From CAZMZW01 sp964571135 (GTDB lineage Bacteria > Chloroflexota > Anaerolineae > Anaerolineales > Anaerolineaceae): a stretch of 64,000 bases of DNA. Positions 60,527 through 64,000 of this stretch are shown one piece after another. The translations under genes were made by a program, and so were the position numbers. How positions within the stretch are numbered: the first letter of the stretch is position 1; each line of letters opens with the position of its first letter. The DNA lies in assembly GCA_964571135.1 (NCBI GenBank), contig CAZMZW010000009.1, positions 1 to 64,000 on the forward strand, given 5' to 3'. The notes under the pieces were generated by a model that saw nothing but the letters and a program-made list of their open reading frames with translations, did not search any database and was not told the origin of the DNA.

Positions 60527-61924
60527 TTAAATTTGGATCAGTTTATTATCGATTCCTTCGGCTGCCTCCATGAGCACTTCACTGAGTGTCGGGTGGGCAT
60601 GAACATTTTTAGCGATCTGTTCCGCGGTCAGTTCCATTTGCTGGGCAAGTGTCAATTCAGGCAGCAACTCCGAGACCTCTGGTCCGATCAGGTGTGCCCC
60701 AAGGATCTCGCCATATTTGCTATCGGTTATGATCTTGGCAAATCCGGTCGTCTCTCCCAGTCCCACAGCTTTGCCGTTTGCCTGGAAGGGGAATTTGCTT
60801 ATTTTTAATTCATGGCCATTTTCTTTAGACTGACTTTCGGTCATGCCAAAGGAAGCTACTTGCGGTTGACAGTAGGTTGCCCTGGGCATATTTTGGTAAT
60901 TCAGGGTGCGGCTTTCTTTCCCAGCCATATTTTCTGCACAGACGATTCCCTGTGCGGAGGCGACATGAGCCAGGAGTAATTTTCCGGTCACATCCCCAAT
61001 TGCCCAGATACCTGCAATGTTAGTAGCCATTTCTTCATTGATTTCAATGAACCCTTTTGAATTAAGAGCTACGCCGGTTTCTTTGAGACCTAAATCGTCC
61101 GTGTTGGGGCGGAATCCAATGGCGACGAGTGCCTGTTCAGCTTCTATTGTGCTCTGGCCGCTCTCGGCAGAGACTTTTACGGACACACCCTTTTCTGTCG
61201 CGGCCAAAGATTCAACTTTATGACCTATATAAAGCTTTATACCGCGTTTGGTGAAGGCTTTCCCGAGTTCGGTGCTCACCTCTGTGTCTTCCAGGGGCAG
61301 CACATTCGGCAGCATTTCCACTATCGAAACCTGAACGCCGTAACCACTCCATACGGTGGCAAATTCTGCACCAATTGCCCCAGCCCCAATAATTACTGCT
61401 GATTTTGGCAAATCGGTTTGCAGGATGGCTTCCCGGTAGCTTAGTATCCGTTTTCCATCCACCACCCAACCTGCTGGTGTGAACGTATGGGAACCAGTGG
61501 CAATCACAATATTTTTTGCTTTCAAAGTCTGTATAGTCCCATCTGCTAGGGTGATATTTACCTGATCTTTTCCGATCAATTTTGCTGTTCCCATGATTGT
61601 ATCAATCTGGTTTTTCTTCATCAGAAACGCCACTCCGCGCGTCAAACGGTCGGAAACCTGGCGGCTGCGTTTTACTGCAGCGCCGTAATCCAATCGCAGG
61701 TTATCAAAACTGATCCCAAATTCAGCAGCTCTTTCACGCAGTGTGTGTGCCAGTTCTGCATTTTTCAATAGCGCTTTGGATGGAATGCAGCCCACATTCA
61801 GACACACACCACCCAGCCATTCTTTTTCGATAATTGCTGTTTTTAAGCCAAGCTGGGATGCTTTAATCGCACAGACATATCCGCCAGGTCCGGCGCCAAT
61901 AATAACCACATCATAATCATTCAT
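60527..61924 (-). CDS. lpd: Dihydrolipoyl dehydrogenase
   Basis: FAD enzyme of 465 residues that reoxidises dihydrolipoamide of 2-oxoacid dehydrogenase or glycine-cleavage complexes. It has the N-terminal FAD motif VVIIGAGPGGYVCAIKASQL, the redox cysteine pair in GGVCLNVGCIPSK, the NAD motif VIIGAGAIGAEFA, the second FAD motif IWAIGDVTG and the C-terminal catalytic His-Glu in VHAHPTLSEVLMEA. No complex partner genes lie beside it. The start overlaps no other gene. Confidence 0.95.
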   Translation of the reverse strand: MNDYDVVIIGAGPGGYVCAIKASQLGLKTAIIEKEWLGGVCLNVGCIPSKALLKNAELAHTLRERAAEFGISFDNLRLDYGAAVKRSRQVSDRLTRGVAFLMKKNQIDTIMGTAKLIGKDQVNITLADGTIQTLKAKNIVIATGSHTFTPAGWVVDGKRILSYREAILQTDLPKSAVIIGAGAIGAEFATVWSGYGVQVSIVEMLPNVLPLEDTEVSTELGKAFTKRGIKLYIGHKVESLAATEKGVSVKVSAESGQSTIEAEQALVAIGFRPNTDDLGLKETGVALNSKGFIEINEEMATNIAGIWAIGDVTGKLLLAHVASAQGIVCAENMAGKESRTLNYQNMPRATYCQPQVASFGMTESQSKENGHELKISKFPFQANGKAVGLGETTGFAKIITDSKYGEILGAHLIGPEVSELLPELTLAQQMELTAEQIAKNVHAHPTLSEVLMEAAEGIDNKLIQI

Positions 61925-62030
61925 AATTGCCTCTTTGTAATATCGAGCAGAAAAATGCTCATGATTTAGATTTCGCAGCGATTATAAATCTTTTTCCTTT
62001 AATTTAATTGATCAATCCCCGGTGGTTTAA

Positions 62031-62294
62031 GAGACCGCGGCTGCCTTTGAAGCGGAAGTTATCGTCATCCTGCATCTGTTTGAAAGTGAAATGCAATTCA
62101 CCAGGCTGCTTGAAGAAATCCACACTACCACCCGCCGGTTATAAGCCATTGAGAATATTCTTTTGCCCCGCCTGGAAGCAGAGCGGAATTATATCCGCAT
62201 GGTGTTGGAGGAACGGGAGCGTTCTGAACACAAACGCTTGAAAATGGCCAGGGATATTCTGAAAGAAAAAAACATCCTGACCCAGATAAAATAA
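62031..62294 (+). pseudogene. Decayed C-terminal fragment of V-type ATPase subunit D
   Basis: In the frame of position 62031 this stretch encodes LLEEIHTTTRRL, an in-frame TAA at 62142-62144, then AIENILLPRLEAERNYIRMV and LEERERSEHKRLKMARDILK to a stop at 62294. That matches the conserved end of V-type ATPase subunit D (TTRRVNALE ... IPRLEA ... YIRMVLEERERE). The stop lies exactly where RR-V-N-ALE is expected. The first two-thirds of the subunit are missing, and a TAA at 62028 blocks the frame upstream. It is therefore a remnant. Its end touches the folP stop codon. No other V-ATPase gene is nearby. Confidence 0.8.
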
Positions 62295-62295
62295 A

Positions 62296-63141
62296 TTATC
62301 CCTTCTGATTCAAGATGGCATCGCACATTCTTGCCACTCTTAGCATAGCCTGCACATCATGCACGCGGATGATATCTGCCCCGCGGGCAATACTGATTGC
62401 GGTTGCGGCGGCTGTGCCTTCAAGGCGCTGTTCAGCGGTCAGGTCGAGAGTTGCACCGATGAAGGATTTACGCGATGGTCCAATTAGAACCGGATAACCC
62501 ATGGCTTTGATCTCATCCAGGCGATTGATCAACGCCAGGTTATCTTCCACCGTTTTTCCAAAACCGATCCCGGGATCAAGGATCACTTTTTCCATTTGGA
62601 TACCTGCTTCTTGTGCAACGTTGATGCTCTCCAGTAACCCACTTTTTACGCGGTTGATGATGTCTTTTTGTTTTTCATTTCCCGAATGAGGCGCCTCTTG
62701 TTTTAATTCACGGCCGTTATGCATGATCACCACTGGCGCCTTGTATTTGGCAGCGATTTCCGCAATTAATGGATCAAAACGAAGTCCCCAGATGTCATTG
62801 ATCCAATCAGCTCCCGCCCGTAATGCGCTTTCCGCCACCGAACTTTTGTAAGTATCCACAGATATGACCGCGTCCATATCATTTTTGAGCATGGCAGTGA
62901 GAACCGGCATCAACCTTTCTTCTTCTTCCTCAACACTGACTGGTTCGGCACCGGGGCGGCTGCTTTCTGCTCCCAGGTCAAGGATGTCAGCACCCTCACG
63001 GACAAATTGGTATGCCTGTTCGAGGGCATTATTGACCAGGTCAGTCCCATTCATCAAACCATCTCCAGAAAAACTGTCCGGCGTCAGGTTGATGATGCCC
63101 ATGATGTAGGTTCGTGATCCCCAACGGATTTCTTTTTTCAT
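62296..63141 (-). CDS. folP: Dihydropteroate synthase
   Basis: Folate-pathway enzyme (281 residues) that joins pterin and p-aminobenzoate. It is a TIM barrel with IMGIINLTPDSFSGDG, ADILDLGAESSRPGAEPVSV (pterin and PABA loops), and ILDPGIGFGKTVEDNL. It lies 6 bases after folK, which performs the step just before. Confidence 0.96.
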   Translation of the reverse strand: MKKEIRWGSRTYIMGIINLTPDSFSGDGLMNGTDLVNNALEQAYQFVREGADILDLGAESSRPGAEPVSVEEEEERLMPVLTAMLKNDMDAVISVDTYKSSVAESALRAGADWINDIWGLRFDPLIAEIAAKYKAPVVIMHNGRELKQEAPHSGNEKQKDIINRVKSGLLESINVAQEAGIQMEKVILDPGIGFGKTVEDNLALINRLDEIKAMGYPVLIGPSRKSFIGATLDLTAEQRLEGTAAATAISIARGADIIRVHDVQAMLRVARMCDAILNQKG

Positions 63142-63147
63142 TAATTC

Positions 63148-63633
63148 TTAATCCTTATAAAGAGAAACGCTGCTTTTATCTACATCCTTCAATAAATCTC
63201 TGATGGTCTTGTTGTGTTGAGGGTGGATCATATTTGGAGCAATCTCAGCCAGGGGCACCAGAACAAAAGCTCTTTCGGTAATGTGGGGATGCGGAATGAT
63301 GAGATCTGGAGTTTTCATCATAAGATCATCATAAAAAAGAATATCTAGGTCGATCAAGCGTGGTCCATACCGAACCGTTTTTTTACGACCCATTATTTGC
63401 TCAATGGTTTTCAAATGCGATAGCAGTTCTTTGGGTGCGAGTTTTGTTTCAACCAAGATCACCTGGTTGAGAAATCTGGGTTGATCCTTCAGACCCCAGG
63501 GCTCAGTCTCATAGATGCTGGACGACTTTTTGATTACGGCAAACTTACTTATCTGCCTGGTTGACTCCTCCAGATTGCATTCTCGATCTCCCAAATTGCT
63601 CCCCAAACTCAAATAAATACGATGCAACTCCAT
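63148..63633 (-). CDS. folK: HPPK, 6-hydroxymethyl-dihydropterin pyrophosphokinase
   Basis: Pyrophosphokinase of 161 residues that makes the pterin substrate of FolP. Motifs are YLSLGSNLGDRECNLEES, SSSIYETEPWGLKDQPRFLN, and RYGPRLIDLDILFYDD with PHPHITERAFVLVPLAEIAP. I chose the ATG at 63633, preceded by GAGG, over a GTG four codons upstream. The gene runs 8 bases after the homoserine dehydrogenase stop. Confidence 0.95.
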   Translation of the reverse strand: MELHRIYLSLGSNLGDRECNLEESTRQISKFAVIKKSSSIYETEPWGLKDQPRFLNQVILVETKLAPKELLSHLKTIEQIMGRKKTVRYGPRLIDLDILFYDDLMMKTPDLIIPHPHITERAFVLVPLAEIAPNMIHPQHNKTIRDLLKDVDKSSVSLYKD

Positions 63634-63641
63634 TATTATCC

Positions 63642-64000
63642 TCACCTGGAATATATGGATAGTAGGTCGCTTAATAGTCCATATGCAGTTGTATCGGGAC
63701 CAGGGTTGCTCTCCAGAATCCCCAAACCGGGTAACGAATCGCTTTTAAACAGGATGAAGGAGCTGGTACCATTCACACTGAACAGGGGGGATTTTGAAGG
63801 AACTTTTTCTGGCGCAACGCTGGCTGTTACCTTGCCGCCCTCTTTATTTGCCCTGCAAACGAGTTTCCATTTCAAGCCCTCTTTTTTGGCTGCCTGTAGT
63901 TCATTCAATTGGATGGTGCGGATTCCTTTACGATTCACCTCATCAAGTTTAATGGGGAAGTTCATCATGACATTCACCAGTAAAGTCACTTTGATGGCTG
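63642..64000 (-). CDS. Homoserine dehydrogenase, C-terminal part (5' end off window)
   Basis: The frame is open to the right edge of the window, so only the last 119 codons are present. The sequence AIKVTLLVNVMMNFPIKLDE, NRKGIRTIQLNELQAAKKEG and the ending NPGPDTTAYGLLSDLLSIY match the C-terminal catalytic portion of homoserine dehydrogenases, which make homoserine for threonine and methionine. The start lies beyond base 64000. Its stop is 8 bases from folK. Confidence 0.75.
   Translation of the reverse strand, partial: AIKVTLLVNVMMNFPIKLDEVNRKGIRTIQLNELQAAKKEGLKWKLVCRANKEGGKVTASVAPEKVPSKSPLFSVNGTSSFILFKSDSLPGLGILESNPGPDTTAYGLLSDLLSIYSR

Noticed and set aside
62008..62241. 77-codon plus-strand ORF between lpd and folP
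   Set aside because: It is a different frame over the V-ATPase subunit D remnant; the frame starting at 62031 gives the recognisable protein sequence.
1..64000. CRISPR arrays, prophage, insertion sequences, rRNA or tRNA genes
   Set aside because: No regularly spaced repeats, transposase, integrase or phage structural genes were seen, and no RNA gene could be folded by eye. The hairpin array at 32.6-33.1 kb lacks the constant repeat and spacer lengths of a CRISPR.

Overview
The window reads as a chromosomal stretch of an anaerobic, uncultured-type member of the Chloroflexota, most likely class Anaerolineae. This is inferred from gene content, not from a marker search: housekeeping proteins of non-proteobacterial type, many LysM, CAP and lipoprotein surface genes, oxygen-sensitive radical enzymes (a glycyl radical enzyme and lysine 2,3-aminomutase), a HrcA/CIRCE heat-shock operon and a T-box leader. 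No rRNA, tRNA, CRISPR array, insertion sequence or prophage was seen. About 55 real genes fill the window, most of them on the minus strand.

Layout. 1-1820: two small DUF6326-like membrane proteins around a zinc-free MDR oxidoreductase (+). 1951-4359: a glycyl radical enzyme (-) with no visible activase. 4360-4605: repeats. 4606-13931 (-): a macromolecular-synthesis block read as fused glyQS, dnaG, rpoD, then rho and a LysM/M23 peptidase. 14080-20176: mixed small genes (flavin reductase, C39-like protein, LysM lipoprotein, SDR, lexA with its own promoter and operator candidate, two membrane proteins, OsmC). 20288-26122 (-): hrcA-grpE-dnaK-dnaJ-prmA under a CIRCE operator. 26190-28556 (+): kamA and an aldo/keto reductase. 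28618-32568 (-): pheS-pheT behind a Phe T-box. 32575-33110: a dense array of hairpin repeats. 33273-38826 (-): a six-gene metabolic operon (epimerase, DHDPS-type aldolase, LDH2-type dehydrogenase, cyclase/hydrolase, two-piece transketolase) preceded by a 26-codon leader ORF.

39036-41428 (-): rpsB-tsf-pyrH. 41691-45326 (+): VIT transporter, surE and two tandem CAP-LysM surface proteins. 45435-47274 (-): cysK-cysE behind a structured leader RNA. 47372-48721 (+): PspC and SIMPL proteins. 48775-50903 (-): frr-uppS-cdsA, which in many bacteria directly follow pyrH but here sit on the other side of rpsB. 51175-54132 (-): a pair of M16 peptidases and acpS. 54271-60422 (-): a membrane protein, an S1-domain protein and an unusually long SecA. 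60527-61924 (-): dihydrolipoyl dehydrogenase. 62031-62294 (+): a decayed V-type ATPase subunit D fragment. 62296-64000 (-): folP, folK and the C-terminal end of homoserine dehydrogenase.

Most genes are ordinary core metabolism. The parts that merit a second look are the hairpin array at 32.6-33.1 kb, the cysK leader RNA, the leader ORF plus metabolic operon at 33.3-38.8 kb, the enlarged SecA, the orphan glycyl radical enzyme and the V-ATPase remnant.
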